A DNA stretch of 64,000 bases from the NCBI GenBank assembly GCA_028285305.1, contig JANQPV010000020.1:1-64000 (forward strand), given 5' to 3'. Positions 33,870-43,198 of the stretch are shown piece by piece. A program made the translations under genes and the position numbers. Source of the stretch: Alphaproteobacteria bacterium (GTDB lineage Bacteria > Pseudomonadota > Alphaproteobacteria > SMXP01). Under the pieces are notes generated by a model. That model was not told the origin of the DNA, searched no databases, and worked only from the letters and a program-made list of their open reading frames with translations. Every line of letters begins with the position of its first letter. Positions within the stretch are counted from its first letter, which is position 1.

Positions 33870-34790
33870 ATGTTGCCGAACGTGAGCGAAACCGATCAAT
33901 CGCCGTTGAAGTGGATTTGGCCGCTTGCCATGGCCTTCGGGGCATCGCAGGTGATTGCAGGTATCGTCTTCTTCTTCGCCTACAATTGGCGCGAGCTCCC
34001 TGACATCGCCAAGATCGCCCTGCCCCAAAGCGTGATGGTGGGGGCGTTTCTGATTTTCGCCCTTTTGCCGAGGGATGCGATTGTCGGCAGAATTGCGGGT
34101 ATTGCCGCGATGGTGATGATCGGAGTCTCGATGGCGGTGGTCGGTCAGGTCTACCAATTGGGAGCCGACCCTTGGCGCCTGTTTGCAATTTGGGCAGCTC
34201 TCGCTGGCATGATCGCGATTGTCTTGCGTGATGATGTTCACTTTGCTCTCTCGCTTGCTATCGCATCTGCCGCCTATTTTCTCTATGCCGACCAAGAGTT
34301 ACGCCCGTTTCTTCCGCAACCGGACTCCTTGATTCCAGCAGCTTACGGAGTTTTCGTCCTGATCATATTGAGCGTGAGGGAGCATGTTGCCGACGGACCG
34401 CCGTCCTGGGCACGCTGGCTGATGGTCACCGCTCTGCTAAGTATGGTAACAATAAGTGCACTGATTGACCTCTTTCACTTTGATTCTTTTGGGCGTGGGT
34501 TGTTCGCTGAACGCGGACTGTCTTCGTTGGCGCTTCTCATCTGCACCGGTGCTCTCATTTATCAGTTCGGATACCGGCGCGTGGATCGACCCTCGTGCGC
34601 CCTTGCCCTGTTCGTTTTATCCGTCTTCGTAGGCGCTTTTGGCGTGCGTGTGCTGTTTCTGGCAGATGTGGATGGTCTAGCGGGAGCCTCCTTCCTCTTC
34701 ATTTTGGGCGCCCTCTGGGTCGTCGGTGTCACGGCCGTTCTTGCTCATCTTCTTCGGACCGTCGCGGTTCATCGGGAGTCCGTCTCATGA
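33870..34790 (+). CDS. DUF2157 membrane protein
   Basis: This 306-residue protein has about nine hydrophobic helices. After a short polar N-terminus come FFFAYNWRELPDIAKIAL and GVSMAVVGQVYQLGADPWRLF, the latter being the DUF2157 signature. The function is unknown. Its stop overlaps the ATG of the next gene by four bases (ATGA), a usual pairing of DUF2157 with DUF4401/GDYXXLXY proteins. Confidence 0.9.
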   Translation: MLPNVSETDQSPLKWIWPLAMAFGASQVIAGIVFFFAYNWRELPDIAKIALPQSVMVGAFLIFALLPRDAIVGRIAGIAAMVMIGVSMAVVGQVYQLGADPWRLFAIWAALAGMIAIVLRDDVHFALSLAIASAAYFLYADQELRPFLPQPDSLIPAAYGVFVLIILSVREHVADGPPSWARWLMVTALLSMVTISALIDLFHFDSFGRGLFAERGLSSLALLICTGALIYQFGYRRVDRPSCALALFVLSVFVGAFGVRVLFLADVDGLAGASFLFILGALWVVGVTAVLAHLLRTVAVHRESVS

Positions 34791-36370
34791 TCGACACAAA
34801 GTCTGAAAATCCCTGGTATGTTCAATTCTTTCTCGCCATGGGAGGGTGGACCTCCGGCCTTTTGGCGGCGCTCGCCATCTTTTCGGTTTCGTCACTTATC
34901 GTCGTGCGTGACTTTGATGTTGCAGCGTTCTTCTCTCTGATTCTCGGAACTGCGTTCGTCTTTGTAGGGTGTTTATTCGCACGAGGCGCCATCGGGGAAT
35001 TTCGTCGGCACTTCTCGATCGCTTCGGTTGCGGCCGGATTCACCACAGCGACCGCCGGCCTTTGGTACTTGCTTGCTAGCGGTATCGAGGGGGGAGAAGT
35101 CGGTCTGGGCGTTTCTGGCTTGATTACCTCGTTTGTTCTCGCAGGGGCCGGATTTTTTGTGACCCGCCAAGTGCGCGATCCCATTCTCGTATTCCTTATA
35201 TCACTTGCCGTATACGGTGTGTTTACAGCATCCATCTTCTTTCTTGGCGGAGACAACAGCCCGACACCAGGCCTTCAACTCGTTACGTCTGCGCTCGCGG
35301 TCTTTGGCGGAGCGTTTTCTTATCTTCGACGTCACGCAGATCCCATTGCGCGGGGGGTGGCGGCGGCCTGCCTGATCGGGCCGTTGGCTTTCTTTTTGTT
35401 TGTCGGCGAGTTCAGTTTGATGCGATGGGAGCTTCTCAACACGCCCTGGAGTTTGCGCGTTGCGGACTTTGTTCTGTTTGCTGCGCTTGCTTGGACTATC
35501 AGCCGAATCAAACAGCCCCACCAGGCGGTTCCAATCATTGTTCTTGTACTCAGTGCAGCTGCCGCCTTGTTCTTGGCCGACTATAGTCTGGTTGCGATCA
35601 TTATTTTGATTGTTGGCATAGCTTCAGGTCATCGCGGGCTAGCGGGAATTGGCGTTTGCGCCCTGGCGTGGACGCTTTGGCGTTTCTACTATGACCCGCA
35701 GATCACATTGTTGGCCAAATCTATCTCGCTCATTGTTCTTGGCGTGGCCACACTCGCTGGGGCCTTCGTTGTGCGCCTCTTCACTCGCGGTTCAGCCGAG
35801 CCGCGTCAAAAGCCTGACTTCTCCTGGTCGCCTCGGCTGCTTCACATCGAGACCTGGGGCGTGGCTGCTGCGCTTATTGTTGGCTTGGTGTTGGTCAATA
35901 CCTCCGTTCACAGACTGGAAACCGCATTCGCGGAAGCCGAAACGATCTACCTCCCTCTTGGCCCTAGGGATCCGCGATCGATTATTCAAGGGGACTATAT
36001 GCGTTTGCGATTCGACCGACAGCTGCTCCCCGAAGCAGACGTCATTCGTGATCTACCCCGCGACGGTGAAGTCTATCTGGAAGTCGACGCGGATAGGGTT
36101 GCCTCTTTTTCACGGCTATCCGAGGCGGGGAGCGAACCCGAGCCAAACGAAATCCGCGTGAATTTCATCAAATCCTCGAAGGGGATGATCCGCTATTGCC
36201 CCGATACCTTCTTTTTTCAGGAAGGCGATGCGACCGCATACCAAATCGCTGCGTTCGCCGTGGTCAAAGTGGCGCCCGGCGGAGAAACCCTTCTCGTTGC
36301 ACTGACGGACCGAGAGCGAAACGTGATCGACCCGGCGGAAGCGAACTCGGAAGGTGGAGAATCGGGCTAA
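34787..36370 (+). CDS. DUF4401 plus GDYXXLXY fusion membrane protein
   Basis: The start is ATG 34787 in the ATGA overlap; an open frame upstream is only an accident of the previous gene. The 527-residue protein has about ten membrane helices (residues 15-350, DUF4401-like) and then, after LVNTSVHRLETAFAEAETI, a soluble domain with LGPRDPRSIIQGDYMRLRF, the GDYxxLxF signature. In many genomes these are two genes, so this is a fusion. Function is unknown. It converges with the amidohydrolase gene with a four-base overlap. Confidence 0.88.
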   Translation: MIDTKSENPWYVQFFLAMGGWTSGLLAALAIFSVSSLIVVRDFDVAAFFSLILGTAFVFVGCLFARGAIGEFRRHFSIASVAAGFTTATAGLWYLLASGIEGGEVGLGVSGLITSFVLAGAGFFVTRQVRDPILVFLISLAVYGVFTASIFFLGGDNSPTPGLQLVTSALAVFGGAFSYLRRHADPIARGVAAACLIGPLAFFLFVGEFSLMRWELLNTPWSLRVADFVLFAALAWTISRIKQPHQAVPIIVLVLSAAAALFLADYSLVAIIILIVGIASGHRGLAGIGVCALAWTLWRFYYDPQITLLAKSISLIVLGVATLAGAFVVRLFTRGSAEPRQKPDFSWSPRLLHIETWGVAAALIVGLVLVNTSVHRLETAFAEAETIYLPLGPRDPRSIIQGDYMRLRFDRQLLPEADVIRDLPRDGEVYLEVDADRVASFSRLSEAGSEPEPNEIRVNFIKSSKGMIRYCPDTFFFQEGDATAYQIAAFAVVKVAPGGETLLVALTDRERNVIDPAEANSEGGESG

Positions 36371-37548
36371 ACGCGCGCTTCTGGGAAAATGCGCAGAAAG
36401 TTCTCCGTGTAGAATTTACTCTTTGTCTCTTCGCTACGATCAGCCAGACTTGACTCAAATCGTCCGATCGGATCTTTCCCCCCTTCGACATGCGGATAGT
36501 CGCTTGAGAACAAATAAAGGTCCGCATTGGAATTATCGATAAAGTTTCCTACATCTTCGAAAACAAAAGGCGTAAAGGCCATTTGTTGGGTGATTTGCTC
36601 CGAAGGTGCGCGGTGGATTGCGGATAAGTTCTTATCCACTTTCTTCCATGTTTTCACGGTCCAATCGAGACGCGTGAGCATGGCCGGAACCCAGCCTGCG
36701 CCCAGTTCCACGCAAGCGCCGCGAAGCGCCGGGTGCCTCTCAAAGATGCCATCGAGAACCATCATTGATACGAACGTTTCAGGGGCCTGGTGCGCAACGA
36801 CCATATCTTTCGCGCGGAGATTTTCGCCGCCTCCCATCCAATCCTTCGACGGTGGCTGGCCATTGTTCGTCCACCGAGGATCCATTTGCAAGGGAGCGCC
36901 GCCTACATGCATCACGAACGGCGTGCCGGTTTCCTCTAGGCGCGCCCAGAACGGGTCTAAGTCAACGTGTCCCGGAGAACGATCACCGCTGGCATAGTGA
37001 GGCACCCACATGGCCTTGAGACCAAGCTTCAGAGCTTCTTCAAGCTCTACCAATGCCAATTCCGGTTCGTGGAGGGGGATCGCGCCCACACCCATCAACC
37101 GGTCATCCTCGGAACAAAAATCCGCCATTGCACGATTGTGCGCACGGGCCGCTGCGTAGCGCAGAGGAGGCGGCACCTTCGTTTGACTGGCATGAAAAGC
37201 GGTGACCAAACTATGTGTCGCGAACACCAGTTGCTTTTTGAAGCCCAATAAGTCCATCGCTTTCGTCCGGTCACCCCGATCAAACGCGCCAAGGGCTTGG
37301 ATTTCCTTGGACTTGGCAATCAATTGATCTCCGAGAGCAATTTGTTCGGATACATGATTGGCCGCATGTTTCCCTCCGTTCGCAACAATGGCTTCAACTT
37401 CTTCGTCCGTCACCAGAGATTTCGAGTAATTCACCGGAGGAATCTGGTCCCGAAATTCTGCATCAGCGTAATCGATAATAAAGTTGGGCAATTCCATCAC
37501 GTGGCTGTCGGCATCGTAATAGTCACGTGTGGCGGGGGCATAGACCAT
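36367..37548 (-). CDS. amidohydrolase-2 family metal-dependent hydrolase
   Basis: This 393-residue TIM-barrel enzyme has DADSHVMELPN (in place of D-x-H-x-H, with a single His), LDPFWARLEETGTPFVMHVGG, a long insertion with a Trp-rich segment, then RHPALRGACVELGAGWVPAML and a final LFSSDYPHVEGG with the catalytic Asp. These are signs of amidohydrolase_2 enzymes near terpene and steroid genes. GGGAGAG precedes the ATG. It is transcribed away from a perfect 7+7 dyad at 37.64 kb. The reaction could be hydrolysis or decarboxylation. Confidence 0.88.
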   Translation of the reverse strand: MVYAPATRDYYDADSHVMELPNFIIDYADAEFRDQIPPVNYSKSLVTDEEVEAIVANGGKHAANHVSEQIALGDQLIAKSKEIQALGAFDRGDRTKAMDLLGFKKQLVFATHSLVTAFHASQTKVPPPLRYAAARAHNRAMADFCSEDDRLMGVGAIPLHEPELALVELEEALKLGLKAMWVPHYASGDRSPGHVDLDPFWARLEETGTPFVMHVGGAPLQMDPRWTNNGQPPSKDWMGGGENLRAKDMVVAHQAPETFVSMMVLDGIFERHPALRGACVELGAGWVPAMLTRLDWTVKTWKKVDKNLSAIHRAPSEQITQQMAFTPFVFEDVGNFIDNSNADLYLFSSDYPHVEGGKDPIGRFESSLADRSEETKSKFYTENFLRIFPEARV

Positions 37549-37640
37549 TGTTTCTCTCCCTGTCCTTTTTTTGAAGTATCAGGCGAATTGCTAGCTTAGG
37601 CAAGTGCATGGCGAACGCGACGGATCTCCTTTCGTAAAGC

Positions 37641-37658
37641 TATCCACAACCGTGGATA
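37641..37658. promoter_or_regulatory. dyad upstream of amidohydrolase gene
   Basis: TATCCAC (37641-37647) and GTGGATA (37652-37658) are perfect seven-base inverted repeats with a four-base spacer, 93 bp upstream of the minus-strand ATG and 123 bp upstream of the plus-strand gene at 37781. No regulator gene is adjacent, so it may be read by a TetR or GntR protein elsewhere. Confidence 0.5.
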
Positions 37659-37780
37659 CTCTTTTCTGATAGCCTGCTCGTTTCGTTCGAGGAACCGCCA
37701 AACAGAGTTGGAAAAATAACGCGAGCAAAGTACGAAAGCTAGGGAACAGGGCGGCTTTCATCAAAGATACGGAGGACGAC

Positions 37781-38380
37781 ATGCGAACATTCTTACTGAG
37801 TCTGGCGGCGCTCGGACTGGCTGGATACTTCGCTTACTTGTCGGGCCAATTGTCCAGCGCACGTCAAGGAAACGATCTCACCCTTGCCTCCGGCGGTACC
37901 CTCTATTGCGGTGGGAGTTATCGCTATGACGGCAGCGACGCAAGCAGCGCACTGCGATCTAGTGTCCATTGGAATCTTCGCAATTACAACGAAGACGCCG
38001 ACATCACGATCGAACGGATCCAAATCTTCCAAAGCGACGGCGCCATTTTGTTTGATTCCGATGTTTCAAGCACTCCAAGTGCACGATTTGATCGCCTAGG
38101 CGCGGCCGATCCAGTATTGGATTCTCGCCAAACAGCGCAGTATCGTGCCGATGAGCTGGTGAACGATGGCGTGTTGCGCGTGCTTACGAACAATCAGCAA
38201 CCGGTACAATTCGTTGTCACATGGTCGGCACAGAAGCCCGTTTTGAGGCTGGACGGCTCCCAAATACGGCGCCAATTTGATGACAACGAGATTGAGAAGA
38301 GCCGGCACCAGTATGATTGCCGCCATACATCCGCCTCCGGAGGGCTTCTCGGGCGGTTGATTGAGTTGTCATTGCGTTAA
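37781..38380 (+). CDS. secreted/anchored protein, DUF3124-like pattern
   Basis: The 199-residue protein has a short hydrophobic N-terminus (FLLSLAALGLAGYFAYLSG) that anchors or exports it. The rest reads as a beta-sandwich: GGTLYCGGSYRYDG, SVHWNLRNYNEDADITIERI and QFVVTWSAQKPVLRL. This resembles periplasmic DUF3124-like proteins but lacks a firm signature. Two Cys (about 43 and 182) might form a disulphide. No operon partner. Confidence 0.6.
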   Translation: MRTFLLSLAALGLAGYFAYLSGQLSSARQGNDLTLASGGTLYCGGSYRYDGSDASSALRSSVHWNLRNYNEDADITIERIQIFQSDGAILFDSDVSSTPSARFDRLGAADPVLDSRQTAQYRADELVNDGVLRVLTNNQQPVQFVVTWSAQKPVLRLDGSQIRRQFDDNEIEKSRHQYDCRHTSASGGLLGRLIELSLR

Positions 38381-38438
38381 TTCGATGGAGCCCTAACTTA
38401 CTTTTCTCAGCTTGTCCCCTCCCGAAATGGTCTGCCCC

Positions 38439-39452
38439 TTAGTCCTGGACGTGAACAACGGCCTTACCAAAGTTATTTCCCGCAAACAGATCGGCGAAGG
38501 CAACTCCGCACTGCTCAACTCCTTCGTACATTTGTTCGTGGGCGACCAATTGTCCAGACGCCAACCATTCCTTTAACTGCGCTCGGGCTTCGGGATAGCG
38601 GTCAAGCTTCGTGTGGGTCATAAACCCTTGAAGGGTGGCCCACTTTGTGACGATCTGGAACAAATTCGAGGGTCCCCAGCTTTCGCTTTGCGCGCCGTAG
38701 TCAGCAACGGCGCCACAGAAGGGAATACGGGCGCCCTCGTTGATATGGTCGAGCACCGTTTCAAGGAGCGGTCCGCCAACATTATCGAAGTAGACGTCGA
38801 CGCCGGCCGGACAAGCCGCAGCCATTTCCCTGTCCAGGCTTTCGGAATTGTAGTTTATGGTTGCGTCGTAGCCAAGAACATCCACAAGTCGCTTGCACTT
38901 CTCGTCATTGCCTGCAAAGCCGATCGTCCGGGCGCCCATTAATTTCGCGATTTGTCCGGCAACAGATCCTACCGCACCGCCAGCGGCGGAAATCAGAACT
39001 GTTTCTCCTGGCTCGGGTTTGCCGATATCGGTCAAACCAAAGTAGGCCGACATGCCTGTATCGCCCAAGACACCTAGATGATAGCTGAGCGGCACACTGC
39101 CATCATCTTCGATTTCAACCCACCAATCGTTTGGGGTCAAAAGCGAGTATTCCTCCCACGCCAAGCGGGCCATTACCGTAGCGCCCTTAGGTATCTCGGC
39201 ATTATTGCTCTCGATGATCTGCCCAAGGATTAATCCCATAACGGGTTGTCCGATTGGCATTGCCGGCAGGACGTTGTCGCCGGACCCCTCATCCATCCAG
39301 TTGCGAAATCCCGCATCGAGAGATACGAACAGATTTTTGACCAGGGCTTCTCGTTCTCCTGGCTTATACATTTTCGATTTGACTATTTTAAAATCGCTCG
39401 CTTTGGGTTTCCCGTTTGGGCGTTTGGCTAGCGTGACCTGGATGTTTTTCAT
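38439..39452 (-). CDS. NADP-dependent oxidoreductase (zinc-free MDR, PtgR-like)
   Basis: The 337-residue enzyme starts at ATG 39452 (GGAAGAAGG upstream); a longer frame to 39662 is not supported. It reduces enones or ketones with NADPH. It has LFVSLDAGFRNWM, a MPIGQPVMG segment, and the Rossmann block VLISAAGGAVGSVAGQIAKLMGA in two parts separated by the usual turn (AAGGAVGSVAGQ). VYFDNVGGPLLETVL and NFGKAVVHV close the domain. No Zn-binding Cys cluster is present, as expected for the leukotriene-B4/curcumin reductase group. Confidence 0.92.
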   Translation of the reverse strand: MKNIQVTLAKRPNGKPKASDFKIVKSKMYKPGEREALVKNLFVSLDAGFRNWMDEGSGDNVLPAMPIGQPVMGLILGQIIESNNAEIPKGATVMARLAWEEYSLLTPNDWWVEIEDDGSVPLSYHLGVLGDTGMSAYFGLTDIGKPEPGETVLISAAGGAVGSVAGQIAKLMGARTIGFAGNDEKCKRLVDVLGYDATINYNSESLDREMAAACPAGVDVYFDNVGGPLLETVLDHINEGARIPFCGAVADYGAQSESWGPSNLFQIVTKWATLQGFMTHTKLDRYPEARAQLKEWLASGQLVAHEQMYEGVEQCGVAFADLFAGNNFGKAVVHVQD

Positions 39453-39728
39453 GTCCTGTGCCTTCTTCCTTATTCCCGCGCTCATTACCACCAATTCGGC
39501 TGAGATCCAAAAGGATCCTCGTCCTTTAGCGTAAGCGCGTGAATTTGCTGGCCGATGGTTTCGTTTGGTAACCATATGTTCTTTCTTTTTCGCGAAGGAT
39601 GGCCGTGTCAGTTCAGCGTATTTGATCAATAGGGGTGGGTCAGACCGCTGAAGCTTATCCATTCAAGCTCTTCTTTTCGGGCGCCCTCCCCAACGGAACG
39701 AACAAAAGAGTGAGTGTAGAGCGGAATT

Positions 39729-40562
39729 ATGGTGCCTTCAGAACAACAGAGAGCCCGCTTTTCGCGTTTTTGCGGTCTACTGATCATGTTGATTGCTACG
39801 GTCGTACCCAGCCTCGCGCTTGGGTCGGCTTGGTCAGAAGCCAAAAGGACTCTTGGTCTCGGCGCCGGCATCTCGCCTGAATATGAAGGCGCGAACGAGT
39901 ACGTTCCCATTCCCTACTTCGTCGCGCAGATACGTTGGGGCGCCAGATACTTTGTAGGCACGGATGGAACGGGGCTTCGGGCTGATGTGGTTGGCTTGCG
40001 TTTCATTGAAGCGGGTCCTGCGATTAGCTTTCGGCGCGCCCGCGATAGAGACATCGAAGATCGGGTGATTGCCCGGCTTCCTTCGGTCGATGCGTCCGTT
40101 GAAGCCGGCGCCTTTCTGGCGTTCAACATTCCGATGCCGCTTACAAATAATGAAAAAGATGCGCTGACACTTGACGGACAGTTTCTACACGATGTTTCGG
40201 ACAGCCATAACGGCCATACGATCCGAATCTCACTCAAGTACCGCGGTATGGTCACCGATAAGCTCGTATTGCAGGCCGGCCCGTATGCCACATATGGGTC
40301 GCACGAATTTATGGATGCCTATTTCAGCGTATCGGCCGCGGGCGCCGCAGCGTCAGGCTTGAACTCGTTCCGGGCAAAAGAGGGATTCAAAGACGCCGGC
40401 GTGCGTGCAGCGGGCCGCTATATGTTTACAGAGCATTGGAATTTGAACGCGTCGCTATCCTATCGACGGTTTACTGGAGACGCGCAAGATAGCCCAATCA
40501 TCCGGGAACGTGGTTCCAACGGTTCCTGGTTCGGTGGTTTTGCGCTGGGGTATACCTTTTAG
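39729..40562 (+). CDS. MipA/OmpV family outer-membrane protein
   Basis: This 277-residue protein has a Sec-type N-terminus (GLLIMLIATVVPSLALGSAW), then GLGAGISPEYEGANEYVPIPYF, the MipA/OmpV start. Alternating beta-strands end in WFGGFALGYTF with a terminal Phe, the usual barrel-assembly signal. Family members bind lytic transglycosylase and penicillin-binding proteins or act as small barrels. It stands alone. Confidence 0.9.
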   Translation: MVPSEQQRARFSRFCGLLIMLIATVVPSLALGSAWSEAKRTLGLGAGISPEYEGANEYVPIPYFVAQIRWGARYFVGTDGTGLRADVVGLRFIEAGPAISFRRARDRDIEDRVIARLPSVDASVEAGAFLAFNIPMPLTNNEKDALTLDGQFLHDVSDSHNGHTIRISLKYRGMVTDKLVLQAGPYATYGSHEFMDAYFSVSAAGAAASGLNSFRAKEGFKDAGVRAAGRYMFTEHWNLNASLSYRRFTGDAQDSPIIRERGSNGSWFGGFALGYTF

Positions 40563-40658
40563 CCTTCATCTGCGCCGTTCGCATAAACTCCGCCCTATCG
40601 ACTCGCACTGAAGGCCCGCTTTCCCTGTTGTGCATTGACTATATCCAGATCCATCTAT

Positions 40659-40674
40659 ATTGATTTCTATCAAT
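40659..40674. promoter_or_regulatory. ArsR-type operator dyad
   Basis: ATTGAT (40659-40664) and ATCAAT (40669-40674) with a four-base spacer form a perfect dyad 27 bp upstream of the arsR-type ATG. AT-rich dyads of this shape are usual for autoregulated ArsR genes. Confidence 0.6.
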
Positions 40675-40700
40675 GAATTGATCGTCAGCGAGCTTGGCTT

Positions 40701-41021
40701 ATGAGTGCGCTTTTCGAAATCGTCGCCGATCAGAGTCGGCGAGAGCTGTTGCGACTTGTTTGGCGACAGGAGCGGCCCGTTGGCGAACTGGTCGATGCCC
40801 TGGAACTCACCCAACCAACAGTCTCACACCACCTCAAGATCTTAAGAGAACATGCGCTGGTGGACGTCCGCAAAGACGGTAATCGAAGGCTGTACAAGGC
40901 GCGGCCGGAAGCATTCGGGAGCCTCAAGGAATATCTGGAGACTTATTGGCTCCAAGAAGCCAATGCTTTGAAGTCCCTGATCGAGAGCAAGCGCACTGCG
41001 GGTAAGGACGATGACAGCTGA
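40701..41021 (+). CDS. ArsR-family regulator
   Basis: This 106-residue winged-HTH protein has RRELLRLVWRQERPVGELV, then ALELTQPTVSHHLKILREHAL as the recognition part (the two pieces are read separately) and RRLYKARPEAFGSLKEYL. It lacks the ELCVCDL metal site, like the ArsR proteins that sit with AHSA1/SRPBCC genes. It overlaps the next gene by 11 bases and probably represses its own operon through the dyad at 40.66 kb. Confidence 0.9.
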   Translation: MSALFEIVADQSRRELLRLVWRQERPVGELVDALELTQPTVSHHLKILREHALVDVRKDGNRRLYKARPEAFGSLKEYLETYWLQEANALKSLIESKRTAGKDDDS

Positions 41022-41463
41022 GCCCGTTCTGATCACGCTCGATATTGAAGCTCCGCCTCAAGAGGTCTTTCCGTATTTCACAGAAACCGAAAAGATCATG
41101 GAATGGCATGGCGGTGAGGCCTACTGTGAACCCGTCCCAGGCGGCGAGTTCACCTTGGATATTCCGGGTGACCACGTCGTCCGCGGTTCGTATGTGGAGA
41201 TCGATCCGCCTCGACGTGTCGTCTTTACCTGGGGGATGGAAAGTGGCTATGGCGGCAATCCGGGAATATTGCCAGAAGGTTCGTCTACGGTTGAAGTGAC
41301 TTTGGATCCAACTGAAACCGGGACTCGGCTGACAATCTGCCATTCGAAGTTGCCCGACATGGATCAGGCAACGCGGCATAAAAGCGGATGGACACATTAT
41401 ATGGCCCGGCTGCGCGCGGCGGCGCACGGGGATCCAGTCGGCCCAGACGAATGGCGATCCTGA
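41011..41463 (+). CDS. SRPBCC/AHSA1-type protein
   Basis: This 150-residue protein has the START-like fold of AHSA1 proteins: ITLDIEAPPQEVFPYFTET with KIMEWHGGEAYCEPVPGGEF, PPRRVVFTWG, STVEVTLDPTETGTRLTICH and a final helical GWTHYMARLRAAAHG. These proteins bind hydrophobic ligands or act as stress-linked partners. It lies between an ArsR and a DUF899 gene, a known module of unclear job. Confidence 0.9.
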   Translation: MTAEPVLITLDIEAPPQEVFPYFTETEKIMEWHGGEAYCEPVPGGEFTLDIPGDHVVRGSYVEIDPPRRVVFTWGMESGYGGNPGILPEGSSTVEVTLDPTETGTRLTICHSKLPDMDQATRHKSGWTHYMARLRAAAHGDPVGPDEWRS

Positions 41464-41487
41464 ATTTGATCTTGGGAGGAATGAGCG

Positions 41488-42159
41488 GTGACGGAAACGA
41501 TTTTTCCAAATGAATCAGTCGAGTACCGAACAGCGAGAAACGTGCTTCTTGAGGCGGAAATGGCGCTGAGAGCGGAGATTGAAAAGGTAGCGGCGCTCCG
41601 TCGCAAGCTACCAATGGGCGGCTTGATCAAAGAGGACTATGTCTTTGATGAACTTGTCGACGGCGAGGTTCGACAAGTCAAGCTCTCAGGTCTTTTTGGG
41701 AACAAAGATACTCTCTTTATTCAGAGCTTTATGTACGCGCCAGATATGGATGCGGCCTGCCCCATGTGTACGGCCATGCTCGACGGCATGGATGGACAGG
41801 TGGCTCATATCAACCAATCCATCAGCACGGCTGTGGTTGCCAAGCACGATATTCGCACCATCCAAGAACATGCACAGACGCGCGGGTGGCGGAACCTCCG
41901 TCTGCTGTCATCGGCGCAAAACACTTTTAATGCGGACTATCGCGGAGAGATTGGCGGCCAACAAATGACGGCGGCAAATATCTTTGTGCGCAAGGGCGAT
42001 CAGATCCATCACTTCTGGAATTCGGAAATGAACTTGGCGCCCACGATCGATGGAGGAAATATGAGGCACATGGATCTTTTGTGGCCGCTCTGGAATGTGC
42101 TCGACCTCACACCACAAGGGCGCGGCGAGACTTGGTTTCCAGCGCTCGATTATGGGTAG
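41488..42159 (+). CDS. DUF899 thioredoxin-like protein
   Basis: The GTG at 41488 follows GGGAGGAATGAGCG. The 223-residue protein has a helical start with RKLPMGGLIKEDYVF, a thioredoxin-like core (LFIQSFMYAPDMDAACPMC, ending in a Cys-x2-Cys), then NTFNADYRGE, NIFVRKGDQIHHFW and MDLLWPLWNVLDLTP. This is the DUF899 pattern. It closes the ArsR-SRPBCC operon. A role in detoxification is often guessed but not proven. Confidence 0.9.
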   Translation: MTETIFPNESVEYRTARNVLLEAEMALRAEIEKVAALRRKLPMGGLIKEDYVFDELVDGEVRQVKLSGLFGNKDTLFIQSFMYAPDMDAACPMCTAMLDGMDGQVAHINQSISTAVVAKHDIRTIQEHAQTRGWRNLRLLSSAQNTFNADYRGEIGGQQMTAANIFVRKGDQIHHFWNSEMNLAPTIDGGNMRHMDLLWPLWNVLDLTPQGRGETWFPALDYG

Positions 42160-42189
42160 GTCGGAATAGCTCCAGTGATAGATACTTCG

Positions 42190-42215
42190 CGTCCCCCCTC
42201 GACGGGGAGGGGACG
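42190..42215. terminator. GC-rich hairpin between convergent genes
   Basis: CGTCCCC (42190-42196) pairs with GGGGACG (42209-42215), with further G/C pairing inside. It lies between converging genes and could stop both transcripts, though no T-run follows on either strand. Confidence 0.4.
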
Positions 42216-42234
42216 ACGGCTCAATACGCGGAGC

Positions 42235-43122
42235 CTATACCTTTGCTGCCTCTTCACGGATGATCTCCGCTATCCGGTCCGGGATTTCCATCGGAATAAA
42301 GTGAGTGCGGTCGTCAAAATGTAGATCCCGTCCGTTCGGGAATTGCTTGGCGAGTTCCGGCCAAGTCGGCGACGAGGCGAAGTTGATCGCCTCGCCAGGT
42401 GGTTCTTGATGGGCACGAATGATCAGCGCCGGTAGCTCTAACGCACGGACACTGCCGAAAATGCGATCGCTGTTGCGACTGGACATATAGATGCTTGCCT
42501 CCATCTCCGGCGCACACGCCAGTTCGAATCCGCCTTCGGCTTCGTTGGGCAACAGTCCGTAGACACAATAATTTCGCAGTGTCTCTTGTGTGAAGAGGGA
42601 ATAGGGCTCCCGATCCTTGAAGCGTTCGAACATCTCTTCGGGCGATGAGAAGTGACGTTTGCGTTTGACCGTTGGATGAGGCTCGCCATGGGTCCGGGCC
42701 ATGTGACCCCCATGGGCATACGCGTCGGGAGACGCGATGACGGGGTCGATGGCGATGATCCGCTGGAAACGATCTTGAAGGCGGGAACTCGCATCGATGG
42801 TCGCGTACCCCCCCATGGAATGTCCCACACCGACGATGTTTGTGAGATCAAGCCGGCGCACAAAAGTTTCGAGATCTTCGCCGAAGACGTGCCACATGGT
42901 TACAGGCTCTCCACCGCTGCGGCCGTGACCACGTTGATCGACGGCAACGAGATGAAATTCAGTGAGTTGGCGCGCAATCTCATCCCACAAACGAGCGTGA
43001 AACCCTGTGGCATGGGTCATGAGAATGGTCGGGCCTTGGTCTCTTTTGGCGGCCCTCCACTCCACGTAGGCCATTTCGATATTGCCTACTTCGATCGTCC
43101 TTTGCTCGGGTTGTTCCGCCAT
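42235..43122 (-). CDS. alpha/beta hydrolase
   Basis: The ATG at 43122 has GAGGGG upstream and gives 295 residues; longer frames were rejected. The core is clear: ILMTHATGFHARLWDEIA, VAVDQRGHGRSG, GVGHSMGGYATI (nucleophile elbow), IIAIDPVIASP, LIIRAHQEPPG and a catalytic His in DDRTHFIPM. A lid of about 90 residues lies after the elbow. It diverges from an MFS gene around a perfect dyad, so import and hydrolysis of the same ester or amide are plausible. Confidence 0.92.
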   Translation of the reverse strand: MAEQPEQRTIEVGNIEMAYVEWRAAKRDQGPTILMTHATGFHARLWDEIARQLTEFHLVAVDQRGHGRSGGEPVTMWHVFGEDLETFVRRLDLTNIVGVGHSMGGYATIDASSRLQDRFQRIIAIDPVIASPDAYAHGGHMARTHGEPHPTVKRKRHFSSPEEMFERFKDREPYSLFTQETLRNYCVYGLLPNEAEGGFELACAPEMEASIYMSSRNSDRIFGSVRALELPALIIRAHQEPPGEAINFASSPTWPELAKQFPNGRDLHFDDRTHFIPMEIPDRIAEIIREEAAKV

Positions 43123-43198
43123 TTCAAACCCCTCTTGCTTCTCCGTTCCTCCAATAGCCAGATGTCTTTTCAGGTCACGGTGTCCGATGCAACACTCC

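Noticed and set aside
34595-34786. Extension of the DUF4401/GDYXXLXY gene
   Set aside because: It overlaps the DUF2157 gene and is Arg-rich; the ATGA overlap at 34787 is the usual link.
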